The notes: generated by a model from the letters alone, not told the origin. Counted from the stretch's first letter, positions 1 through 5,842 are shown. The stretch: 6,393 bases of DNA from a bacterium (GCA_024710535.1 JANJUO010000386.1:1-6393), one strand, 5' to 3'. Numbers and translations are program-made.

Positions 1-35
1 CACTCGTAACCAAGCCCAGTTTGGTTACGGTAATT
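1..35. repeat. Left copy of a hairpin-forming direct repeat flanking the toxin-antitoxin pair
   Basis: This segment recurs at 673-708 with one inserted C and one G-to-A change. It contains a perfect 9-bp inverted repeat, CGTAACCAA at 5-13 and TTGGTTACG at 21-29, around a 7-base loop. The window begins exactly at the first base that matches the other copy, so the true left limit cannot be seen. A dispersed intergenic repeat is the simplest reading. A boundary of a small mobile cassette is possible but not shown. Confidence 0.85.
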
Positions 36-80
36 GTGGCAACGAAGTGGAGCTTAGTTAGAAGAGAAAGATTTTGTTTG

Positions 81-104
81 ATTTTATTGTGAGCAAAATA
101 AAAT
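81..104 (+). promoter_or_regulatory. 8-bp inverted repeat overlapping the toxin start codon
   Basis: ATTTTATT at 81-88 is complementary to AATAAAAT at 97-104, with GTGAGCAA between. The right arm covers the first two bases of the toxin ATG, and the only purine-rich stretch that could act as a ribosome site (GTGAG, 89-93) lies in the loop. It could be a DNA operator for autoregulation, common in toxin-antitoxin operons, or a weak RNA stem limiting initiation. The arms are pure A/T, so chance is a real alternative in this AT-rich sequence. Confidence 0.3.
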
Positions 105-393
105 GTATTTATTTGAATGGGATGAAGTAAAAGCATTGAAGAATTTAATAAAACATGGAATTAGCTTTGATGAAGCTAAAGATGTTTTTAATGATTTTTC
201 AGCTTATATTTTCGATGATGTTAAACATTCAGATATTGAAAAAAGAGAACAAATTATTGGTTATTCTAGTAAAAATAGATTACTTATTGTTTGTTTTACT
301 TTTAGAAATGATAAAATAAGATTAATAAATGCACGTTTAACAAATAAAATGGAGAGGGAAAAACATGAAAAAAATAAAAAATATTACGATTGA
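103..393 (+). CDS. brnT: BrnT-like (DUF497) type II toxin, ribonuclease fold
   Basis: This 96-residue protein matches the BrnT pattern from end to end. FEWDEVKALKNLIKHGISFDEA (residues 4-25) is the family's opening signature, followed by VFND, then EKREQIIGYSS in the middle, then LLIVCFTFR and IRLINAR, and a terminal ER with basic and Tyr residues. BrnT toxins have a RelE-like fold, and the characterised Brucella BrnT is an RNase that inhibits translation; by family, this one should act on RNA in the cytoplasm. The length is normal (about 90). The ATG at 103 gives the complete family start, although its ribosome site is weak (GTGAG at 89-93). Its last 29 bases overlap the next gene, which is the partner antitoxin by position. 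The family assignment is strong; activity is inferred. Confidence 0.88.
   Translation: MYLFEWDEVKALKNLIKHGISFDEAKDVFNDFSAYIFDDVKHSDIEKREQIIGYSSKNRLLIVCFTFRNDKIRLINARLTNKMEREKHEKNKKYYD
351..358 (+). promoter_or_regulatory. Shine-Dalgarno site of the antitoxin gene, inside the toxin gene
   Basis: GGAGAGGG lies six bases before the ATG at 365, within the 3' end of the toxin reading frame. It is much stronger than anything in front of the toxin start, so the antitoxin may be translated more efficiently than the toxin from the shared mRNA. It also supports the overlapping start. Confidence 0.75.
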
Positions 394-649
394 AATAGAT
401 AATAATATAATCGAAGATGATGAAATGTTAGATCATTATGATTTTGATTATAGCAAAGCCAAACCTAATAGGTTTGCAGCTATCCTATCAGAACAGAGCG
501 GTTTTATCAAATTACAGCCAGATATTCAAAAGGTTTTTAAAAATTCTGATGATGTAAATAATGCTTTGCGTGCATTTATAAATGCTATTCCTAAAAAGAA
601 AAGAAAGGGTTATGCTAAAGGTGTAGTTAAAGAAACTGGGCTTTGTTAG
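365..649 (+). CDS. Putative antitoxin partner of the BrnT-like toxin
   Basis: This 94-residue protein has an acidic N-terminal part (IEDDEMLDHYDFDY, 16-29). It is followed by YSKAKPNRFA (29-38), a motif I recognise from small antitoxin-like proteins found beside toxins. Next comes IKLQPDIQKVFKNSDDVNNALRAFI (48-72), resembling the C-terminal ribbon-helix-helix-like segment of BrnA-type antitoxins (L-x-PD-x-x-VF, VN-x-ALR). The tail is very basic (KKKRKGYAKG). By family analogy it should bind and neutralise the toxin and perhaps repress its own promoter. It is not a textbook BrnA: the central BrnA motifs are not obvious, so I give no symbol. The start overlaps the toxin stop by 29 bases and has a strong ribosome site. 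The last residues (GLC) are followed by a repeat, with no clear terminator. Confidence 0.75.
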   Translation: MKKIKNITIEIDNNIIEDDEMLDHYDFDYSKAKPNRFAAILSEQSGFIKLQPDIQKVFKNSDDVNNALRAFINAIPKKKRKGYAKGVVKETGLC

Positions 650-672
650 AAAGAAAGCAATAGAATTTTCAG

Positions 673-708
673 CACTCGTAACCAAGCCCCAGTTTAGTTA
701 CGGTAATT
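673..708. repeat. Right copy of the hairpin-forming direct repeat
   Basis: This copy matches 1-35 at nearly every base, with four Cs instead of three in the loop and TTAGTTACG instead of TTGGTTACG in the right arm. The arms CGTAACCAA (677-685) and TTAGTTACG (694-702) pair with one C-A mismatch. It starts 23 bases after the antitoxin stop. With the left copy it brackets the toxin-antitoxin pair. Confidence 0.85.
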
Positions 709-718
709 AAATGCTCAT

Positions 719-784
719 TTCGATACAAAACTAAAGTTTTTACTCAATGAGCGGTTTGCACCGTTGACTGAGTAGCGTATCGAA
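719..784. repeat. REP-like imperfect palindromic element
   Basis: The ends TTCGATAC (719-726) and GTATCGAA (777-784) are perfect complements. Inside them, ACTCAATGAGCGGT (742-755) pairs with ACCGTTGACTGAGT (760-773) around a TTGC loop, with two mismatches and one G-T pair. The word content (CGATAC, GAGCGGT, ACCGTTGACTGAGT) resembles dispersed intergenic palindromes I have seen in Bacteroidota genomes. It is more GC-rich than its surroundings. No gene lies within it. Confidence 0.65.
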
Positions 785-799
785 GGCAACGAAAAGATA

Positions 800-837
800 A
801 ATTATGGTAACTAAGCATCTGCTTAGTTACCATAATT
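800..837. repeat. Perfect 17-bp hairpin with 4-base loop
   Basis: AATTATGGTAACTAAGC (800-816) and GCTTAGTTACCATAATT (821-837) are exact complements around ATCT. The core GTAACTAAGC differs by one base from GTAACCAAGC in both direct repeats (6-15 and 678-687), so this looks like a third, symmetrical member of the same family. It could also act as a terminator: on the minus strand it is followed by TATCTTTTC, a broken T-rich stretch. On the plus strand no T-run follows. Confidence 0.8.
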
Positions 838-852
838 GAAATTTCTTAAAAA

Positions 853-969
853 AACCTTAGTAGAAAATGAACCAAATCAAACATAATAACCTTATTGCCA
901 TTCTTTTGTAATTGATAGCATTCTTAATAAGGTTATTTGTCAGTATATGGAATTTTTTCTACTAAGGTT
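853..969. repeat. Nested double inverted repeat (117 bases)
   Basis: The outer arms AACCTTAGTAGAAAA (853-867) and TTTTCTACTAAGGTT (955-969) are perfect 15-bp complements. Inside them AATAACCTTATT (885-896) and AATAAGGTTATT (926-937) form a second perfect 12-bp pair. Both arm sets carry the word ACCTTA. There is no reading frame of note inside. The perfect termini would fit a miniature inverted-repeat element, but I see no clear target-site duplication. Alternatively it is a structured transcript end between the toxin-antitoxin island and the export operon. Confidence 0.7.
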
Positions 970-1013
970 AATTATGAAAATAAGGTTTTTCAAAATATCA
1001 GATACATCTCCAC

Positions 1014-1040
1014 AAAAGCCCGTCCACAAAAAAGGCTTTT
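1014..1040 (-). terminator. Possible weak terminator of the export operon
   Basis: GGCTTTT at 1034-1040 and AAAAGCC at 1014-1020 form a 7-bp stem with a 13-base loop, 22 bases past the stop of the last operon gene. On the minus strand the stem ends in four Ts followed by GTGG, so the U-tract is short. Position supports termination; the structure alone is modest. Confidence 0.35.
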
Positions 1041-1062
1041 TAAAATTCAATTTTTCCATTTC

Positions 1063-2187
1063 TCAAACCGTTTTCTTATATCTCCATATAGCAATTGTAT
1101 TTATACTGATAGCAAAAAATGCCATTACTGCAAAATGTATTTTGGTATCTTCAAAGCCCGAACCCTTGAGCATTATCATTCTTATTAATTCTATAAAATA
1201 CTTAATCGGATTCAAATAAGTAAGATTTTGTGTCCAGCCGGGCATATTTTCCACTGCTGTAAACAAACCTGATAATAAAATAAATACAACTAATAAAAAC
1301 CATGCTATAAACATTGCCTGCTGTTGTGTATCTGAAATTGTTGAAATGAATAAGCCCAAGCCCTCAACAGCAATTAAAAATACTGCGGCAAATAAGAATA
1401 TCAAGCCAATGCTTCCGACAAAGGTTATTCCATATATTATTGAGGCAATTATCATCCCAAAAGCAAGTTCGAACATACCAATCAGCCAGAATGGAATTAG
1501 TTTTCCAGCAAGAAATTGATATTTCAAAATTGGTGTAACATTTATTTGCTCAATTGTACCGATTTCTTTTTCTTTTACAATGTTCATTGCTGTCAAAAAA
1601 GTAGCTATCATCGCAACAAGTAATACCAAAATTCCCGGCACCATAAATATTTTATAGTTCAATTCAGGATTATACCAATTGGATTGTATGATATTAATTT
1701 CTTCAGTATTACTAATGAAAGTGGTATTAATTGTTGAAAATTTCTGCCTGATTTCCTGATTGAAGTCATTCATTAATGAAGTAGAATAGTTCATTCCAAC
1801 ATTCCCTTTTGTTCCATCAACGGCATTGACAACAATCATCATTTTATTCATATTTTGCCTGACTAAATCGCGTTCAAAGTTTGCCGGAATTTCAATAAAC
1901 ATATCAATTTTTCCATCAGCAAGATAATTATCTGCAATTTCATTCGAAAAAGTTGTGCCAACAAGTTTGAAATAATTCGAGGCATCATACTTAGCAATAA
2001 GCAATCTTGAAGTTGATGAATTATCTTTATCTATAATCATAACTTTGATATTTTTGATGTCGAATGTGGCGGCATTTGCCAGAATCAAAAGTTGGATTAT
2101 TGGTATCACAAAAATTATCGGCAACATTCCTTTATCGCGAAAAATTTGCTTGAATTCTTTCCAAATTATAAAATATATTGTTCTCAT
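1063..2187 (-). CDS. ABC-2 type permease, second subunit (YbhR/YbhS-like)
   Basis: This 374-residue inner-membrane protein has the ABC-2 exporter layout. A short cytoplasmic helix (IIWKEFKQIFRDKG, 7-20) precedes a first membrane segment near 23-40. A periplasmic domain of about 135 residues follows, then five more hydrophobic segments (roughly 180-203, 229-254, 259-284, 291-311, 351-367). The cytoplasmic loop after the second segment contains KEKEIGTIEQINVTPI (205-220), the element that contacts the ATPase in this family. It should pair with the adjacent permease to form the export path. The ATG at 2187 was chosen because it forms an ATGA overlap with the upstream stop and opens directly on the family N-terminus. 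An upstream ATG at 2268 would add 27 polar residues and overlap the previous gene by 85 bases. Substrate unknown. It is the last gene of the operon. Confidence 0.9.
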   Translation of the reverse strand: MRTIYFIIWKEFKQIFRDKGMLPIIFVIPIIQLLILANAATFDIKNIKVMIIDKDNSSTSRLLIAKYDASNYFKLVGTTFSNEIADNYLADGKIDMFIEIPANFERDLVRQNMNKMMIVVNAVDGTKGNVGMNYSTSLMNDFNQEIRQKFSTINTTFISNTEEINIIQSNWYNPELNYKIFMVPGILVLLVAMIATFLTAMNIVKEKEIGTIEQINVTPILKYQFLAGKLIPFWLIGMFELAFGMIIASIIYGITFVGSIGLIFLFAAVFLIAVEGLGLFISTISDTQQQAMFIAWFLLVVFILLSGLFTAVENMPGWTQNLTYLNPIKYFIELIRMIMLKGSGFEDTKIHFAVMAFFAISINTIAIWRYKKTV

Positions 2188-3290
2188 TGCAATCTTATCC
2201 TGAAATTTTTGATACTTGCGATAATTAAAACTAAAGTGATACCAATTAGAATAGCTGTTTCCTGCCATAAAAATTCCAAGCCACTACCTTTTATCATAAT
2301 ATCTCTAACAATAATCATAAAATAAGTTGATGGATTTATGTGAGCAATAATTTGTAAAGGCAAAGGCATATTCTCAATAGGAAAAATAAAGCCGGACAGC
2401 AAAATAGTTGGTAACATCAATCCAGCAAGTGATACCATTAGAGCAACCTGTTGAGTTTGGGCTTTTGTTGAAATCAGTATTCCAAGCGATAAAGCAGTTA
2501 TAATAAAAAGCGTAATTTCCAAATAAAGCAAAATCAAATTGCCTCTAATCGGCACACCAAAATTATAATGACCAATCAGCAAAATTACGGTTGAAATTAT
2601 CAAAGACAAAATTAAATATGGAATTACTTTCGATATAATTACCAAAAAAGGCTTCATTGGCGAGGCAAGAAGCACTTCCATCGAACCCAATTCTTTTTCT
2701 TTTGTGAGTGAAATTGAAGTCATCATAGCACAAACAAGCATTAATATTATTGTAATCAAACCAGGCACAAAAAGATAAACACCTTTCAATAAGGGATTGT
2801 ATCTCGCTTGAATTTCCGGAATTATATTCAAAAATGGTTGTTGCACTAAATTTATTTCCATTTGATAATTTTTGATAATATTGCTTGTGTAGAAATATAA
2901 AGTTGTTCCTGTGTTTGGATCGGTAGCATCGGTTATAATTTGAATTTCTGCCTTTTTGTTGCTTTTCAATTTTTGAGCAAATCCAGATTCAAAAACAATC
3001 ACTTCCTTCACTTTACCTGTTTTGAAAACTGTTTCAATTTCATCTAAATTATCTAAATTATCATAAATCATAAAATAACCTGATGAAGAAATTTTATTGA
3101 TAATTGAGTTGGTTACAGCATCTTTCGATAAATCCAAAATTGCAATATTGGCATTTCTAACTTCATTTGTAATTGCATAGCCAAAAAGCAATATCTGAAT
3201 AATCGGCATACCAAACAAAATTATCAAAGTTCGTTTATCTCTGAAAATATGCAAAAATTCTTTATGTACAAATCCCCAAAATCTTTTCAT
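2184..3290 (-). CDS. ABC-2 type permease, first subunit (YbhS/YbhR-like)
   Basis: This 368-residue protein is a paralogue of its downstream neighbour: the N-terminal FVHKEFLHIFRDKRTLIILFGMPIIQILLFGYA (7-39) matches the neighbour's start. A periplasmic domain (about 42-170) follows, then five hydrophobic segments (about 172-195, 217-240, 251-275, 284-305, 344-360). The coupling-loop motif is TKEKELGSMEVLLASPMKP (196-214). LSGFIFPIENMP (298-309) and INPSTYFMIIVRDIMIKGSG (318-337) are typical of the family. It should dimerise with the second permease. The ATG at 3290 is preferred: it has GAGAGGA four bases upstream, whereas the longer frame opens with TTG at 3305 inside the previous gene. One base separates it from the ATPase 2 stop. 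A 9-base tandem duplication gives the NLDNLD stretch near residues 78-83. Confidence 0.92.
   Translation of the reverse strand: MKRFWGFVHKEFLHIFRDKRTLIILFGMPIIQILLFGYAITNEVRNANIAILDLSKDAVTNSIINKISSSGYFMIYDNLDNLDEIETVFKTGKVKEVIVFESGFAQKLKSNKKAEIQIITDATDPNTGTTLYFYTSNIIKNYQMEINLVQQPFLNIIPEIQARYNPLLKGVYLFVPGLITIILMLVCAMMTSISLTKEKELGSMEVLLASPMKPFLVIISKVIPYLILSLIISTVILLIGHYNFGVPIRGNLILLYLEITLFIITALSLGILISTKAQTQQVALMVSLAGLMLPTILLSGFIFPIENMPLPLQIIAHINPSTYFMIIVRDIMIKGSGLEFLWQETAILIGITLVLIIASIKNFRIRLQ
3042..3059. repeat. Two-copy 9-base tandem repeat inside the permease gene
   Basis: ATCTAAATT occurs twice in tandem and is followed by a diverged third unit (ATCATAAAT). It is in frame and produces the NLDNLD duplication in the periplasmic domain of permease 1. 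It is a small in-frame microduplication, probably tolerated in a surface loop. Confidence 0.6.
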
Positions 3291-3291
3291 A

Positions 3292-4023
3292 TTATCCTCT
3301 CGCAAGTTTTAAAAATACTTCATCCATAGTTGATACACCATAGTTTTGCTTCAAGATAGATGGCTTATCTAATGCTTCGATTTTACCGGCAACCATCATG
3401 GAAATTCTATCACAGTATTCAGCTTCGTCCATGTAATGCGTTGTTACAAAGACAGTTACACCTCGATTAGATGCATCGTAAATCAAATCCCAAAATTGCC
3501 TTCTTGTAATCGGGTCCACTCCACCAGTTGGTTCGTCAAGAAATACAATTTCCGGATCATGAATAATTGCAACCGAAAAAGCAAGTTTCTGCTTCCATCC
3601 AAGCGGTAGAGATTTTATTAATGAATTTCGTAATTCTTCAATTCCAAGTTTTGATAGTAATTCATTTGTTTTTGCTTCAATCTGCTGATTCGACAATCCA
3701 TAAATTCCGGCATAAAACCTAATATTTTCGGCAACTGTCAAATCTTCATACAAAGAAAATTTTTGACTCATATAGCCAATTTTCTTTTTAATTAATTCTG
3801 TTTCTTTGTAAATATCATAACCGGCAATTTTTGCATTTCCGCTTGTTGGCAGCCACAAACCACAAAGCATTTTCATTGCTGTTGATTTTCCAGCACCATT
3901 TGCACCAAGAAATCCAAAAATCTCGCCTTTATAAACTTCAAAACTGATATTGTTTACAGCAATGAAATTTCCAAATTTCTTAGTTAAATTTTCTACTTTT
4001 ATAACGATATTTGGTGCTTCCAT
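3292..4023 (-). CDS. ABC exporter ATPase 2, degenerate signature motif
   Basis: This 243-residue nucleotide-binding protein corresponds to the second half of YbhF-type tandem ATPases. Visible motifs are F18 of the A-loop region, Walker A GANGAGKST (40-48), Q-loop IGYMSQ (Q87), Walker B IVFLDEP with catalytic E164, D-loop GVDP (168-171) and switch H196 in VTTHYMDEA. The signature, normally LSGGQ, reads LPLGWKQ (139-145). The family C-terminus NYGVSTMDEVFLKLARG is intact. It should energise the two permeases as a heterodimer with ATPase 1, using ATP in the cytoplasm. The ATG at 4023 is chosen: it overlaps the upstream stop by one base (TGATG) and has GGAG eight bases before it. A longer frame opens only with TTG at 4044. 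The non-canonical signature is discussed in the findings. Confidence 0.92.
   Translation of the reverse strand: MEAPNIVIKVENLTKKFGNFIAVNNISFEVYKGEIFGFLGANGAGKSTAMKMLCGLWLPTSGNAKIAGYDIYKETELIKKKIGYMSQKFSLYEDLTVAENIRFYAGIYGLSNQQIEAKTNELLSKLGIEELRNSLIKSLPLGWKQKLAFSVAIIHDPEIVFLDEPTGGVDPITRRQFWDLIYDASNRGVTVFVTTHYMDEAEYCDRISMMVAGKIEALDKPSILKQNYGVSTMDEVFLKLARG
3295..3301 (-). promoter_or_regulatory. Ribosome binding site deciding the permease 1 start
   Basis: Read on the minus strand this is GAGAGGA, followed by TAAT and the ATG at 3290. It lies across the last codons of ATPase 2, and its TAAT spacer includes the ATPase 2 stop. It favours the ATG over the TTG at 3305, which would place this site inside the coding region. 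Confidence 0.6.
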
Positions 4024-4931
4024 CACATCATCTCCATAAAACAATCTTCAATTCCGGCATTAATTTCATTGATTTTAATCTCTTTTAAGTCATTGTTTTG
4101 TAAGTATTTCATTATTTCACCGGTTTGAATTACCGAGTTTCTTCTATCCGTATAATGCACCGTTTCTCCAAATGTAAAAACTGTATTGCTGAATTCAAAA
4201 TTTCTCAATGCAATTATCAATTTGTGCATATTATCAGCCGAAATGGAATATAATTTTTTTGGGAATGCGTCAATTATTGATTGTGGAGTAGATACAGAAA
4301 GAATTTTTCCACCTTGAATCAATGCCACTCTATCGCATAAACTTGCTTCATCCATATATGGAGTTGAAACCAAAATTGTAATACCTGCTTTTTTCAAATC
4401 TTTAAGCATATCCCAAAATTCTTTTCGAGAAACAGGATCCACACCAGTTGTTGGCTCATCAAGAATCAGCAATTTGGGCTTGTGAATTAATGCACAACTC
4501 AATGCTAATTTTTGCTTCATTCCACCACTTAATTGACCAGCTTTTCGATTTTTGAAGGATTCAATTTGCGAATAAATCGGCTTTACCAAATCATAATTTT
4601 CTTCAATTGTTGTCCCGAAAATTGTTGCAAATAGTTTCAAATTTTCTTCAACAGTCAAATCTTGATAAAGCGAAAATCTGCCTGGCATATAGCCAATTTC
4701 ATTACGAATACTTTTGAAATCATTAATAATATCCAAACCAAGAACATTTGCTGAGCCATTATCCGGAAGAATCAAAGTTGTTAAAATTCTAATTAACGAA
4801 GTTTTCCCAGCTCCGTCAGGACCAATCAACCCAAAAATTTCACCATCATTAACGGTAATATTTATGTCATGCAAAGCAGTAACTGCACCATAACTTTTGT
4901 TGATATTATTTGTTTCGATAATAGTTTTCAT
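4023..4931 (-). CDS. ABC exporter ATPase 1, missing Q-loop Gln and switch His
   Basis: This 302-residue nucleotide-binding protein corresponds to the first half of YbhF-type ATPases. The A-loop Tyr is Y14, Walker A is GPDGAGKT (37-44), the signature LSGGMKQ (134-140) is good, Walker B is LLILDEP with E159, and the D-loop is GVDP. Two catalytic positions are altered: the Q-loop reads YMPGRF with G84 where Gln is expected, and the switch His is Pro (VSTPYMDEA, P191). A roughly 85-residue C-terminal extension (about 218-302), rich in short beta-like and helical stretches, has no recognised domain. It may correspond to the linker of fused YbhF proteins. The gene starts 12 bases after the adaptor stop and ends overlapping ATPase 2. 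It would bind ATP and pair with ATPase 2. No strong ribosome site precedes it, so its translation may depend on coupling. Confidence 0.92.
   Translation of the reverse strand: MKTIIETNNINKSYGAVTALHDINITVNDGEIFGLIGPDGAGKTSLIRILTTLILPDNGSANVLGLDIINDFKSIRNEIGYMPGRFSLYQDLTVEENLKLFATIFGTTIEENYDLVKPIYSQIESFKNRKAGQLSGGMKQKLALSCALIHKPKLLILDEPTTGVDPVSRKEFWDMLKDLKKAGITILVSTPYMDEASLCDRVALIQGGKILSVSTPQSIIDAFPKKLYSISADNMHKLIIALRNFEFSNTVFTFGETVHYTDRRNSVIQTGEIMKYLQNNDLKEIKINEINAGIEDCFMEMM
4032..4035 (-). promoter_or_regulatory. Ribosome binding site deciding the ATPase 2 start
   Basis: GGAG on the minus strand lies eight bases before the ATG at 4023, inside the last codons of ATPase 1. It supports the internal ATG over the TTG at 4044. 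Confidence 0.5.
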
Positions 4932-4943
4932 TATTTTGCCGAA

Positions 4944-5834
4944 TTAAAATGTAATTTCACCGGGCATTCCAATTTTGATTCTGCCATCATTTTTTACTGA
5001 AACTTTAACCGCATAAACAAGATTTACGCGTTCTTCTTTTGTTTGAATAATTTTTGGAGTAAACTCAGCTTTTTCGGAAATCCAAGATATTTCGCCTTCA
5101 ATATTTTGATTTTCTTTTTCATTTTTATCAAACAAAACTTTCACTTTTTGCCCAATTTTTACATTTGCTAATTGCGAGCCACTTATATAAACACGCAAAG
5201 TCATATTGTTCAGATCTGCAATTTTTGTAATTGGCTTTCCAACAACTGCAAATTCACCTTTATTCACAAATTTTGAAAGGATGATGCCATTAATTGGACT
5301 TTTAATACTGCATTTTTTGATCTGATCTTCAATTTGCTGAATTTGAATTTTTAGAGGCTCGCGCTCGCTAAGCAAACCACTGTTTTGAGTTGTCATAGAA
5401 GATAATGTGGCTTCAATTTGCTTTTCCACAACATCCATTTCGCCTGAAATATCATCAACTTGCTTTTGAGTAGCCGCATTTTCTTTCAACAATTTTTCAA
5501 ATCTGTTTTTTTCGCGAATAAGATTTGCTTTGCGTTTTTCAAGAACATCAAGTTGTGGAGAAATTTTTTGTACTTTTGAATTAATTGCATTCATAGATGC
5601 AAGCAACTGCTCTCTTTTCAAAGAAAGTTGCACTGTGTCAATAATAGCAATCAGTTCATTCTGCTTAACCGATTTTCCTTCTTCAAGGTTAATTTCGGAA
5701 ACAACGCCCATAGCTTCAGAAGAAACAATAATCTCATCTGATTCAAAATTTCCATAAGCATCAGAAACATCATCCTTGCTCGAGCAAGAAAACAATAGAA
5801 CAGAAATCAGAGCCATTAAAATCATTTTTTTCAT
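4944..5834 (-). CDS. Periplasmic adaptor lipoprotein of the exporter (HlyD/YbhG-like membrane fusion protein)
   Basis: This 296-residue protein starts with MKKMILMALISVLLFSCSS, a lipoprotein signal with the lipid-bearing Cys at 17. It should be lipidated and face the periplasm, bridging the inner-membrane pump to the outer-membrane channel. A first lipoyl half (about 35-65, EINLEEGKSVKQNELIAIID) leads into a long coiled-coil hairpin (about 67-175). The second lipoyl half follows (CSIKSPINGIILSKFVNKGE, 175-194), then a beta-barrel ending at MPGEITF. At the hairpin tip, R111-x3-L115-x6-T122 fits the RxxxLxxxxxxS pattern used by adaptors to contact TolC, with Thr for Ser. The length is short but normal for YbhG-type adaptors. 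AAAAGG eight bases upstream supports the ATG at 5834. It lies 30 bases after the TolC gene. The in-frame ATG at codon 4 is a minor alternative start. Confidence 0.93.
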   Translation of the reverse strand: MKKMILMALISVLLFSCSSKDDVSDAYGNFESDEIIVSSEAMGVVSEINLEEGKSVKQNELIAIIDTVQLSLKREQLLASMNAINSKVQKISPQLDVLEKRKANLIREKNRFEKLLKENAATQKQVDDISGEMDVVEKQIEATLSSMTTQNSGLLSEREPLKIQIQQIEDQIKKCSIKSPINGIILSKFVNKGEFAVVGKPITKIADLNNMTLRVYISGSQLANVKIGQKVKVLFDKNEKENQNIEGEISWISEKAEFTPKIIQTKEERVNLVYAVKVSVKNDGRIKIGMPGEITF

Positions 5835-5842
5835 TTTTTTTA

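Noticed and set aside
590..607. PKKKRK in the antitoxin, identical to the core of a viral nuclear localisation signal
   Set aside because: A chance match in a Lys-rich bacterial tail; basic tails are common in nucleic-acid-binding antitoxins.
1..837. Integron cassette with attC sites around the toxin-antitoxin pair
   Set aside because: The hairpin repeats lack the GTTRRRY/RYYYAAC core boxes and no integrase is in view. Kept only as a remote alternative to the direct-repeat finding.
1..837. CRISPR array
   Set aside because: Only two near-identical repeats, separated by a 0.6 kb operon; no regular spacers and no cas genes.
937..1219. Two overlapping plus-strand frames of 83 and 90 codons
   Set aside because: They have no ribosome site and no family likeness, and they run across the inverted repeat and antisense to the permease end; they look like shadows.
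2188..2268. 27-residue N-terminal extension of permease 2
   Set aside because: It would overlap the upstream permease by 85 bases and adds polar residues absent from the family; the ATGA overlap start at 2187 is better.
2092..2325. Plus-strand frame of 77 codons
   Set aside because: Fully antisense to the two permease genes at their junction, with low-complexity composition.
5530..5757. Plus-strand frame of 75 codons
   Set aside because: Antisense to the adaptor coiled coil; Ser-rich translation typical of a reverse-strand shadow.
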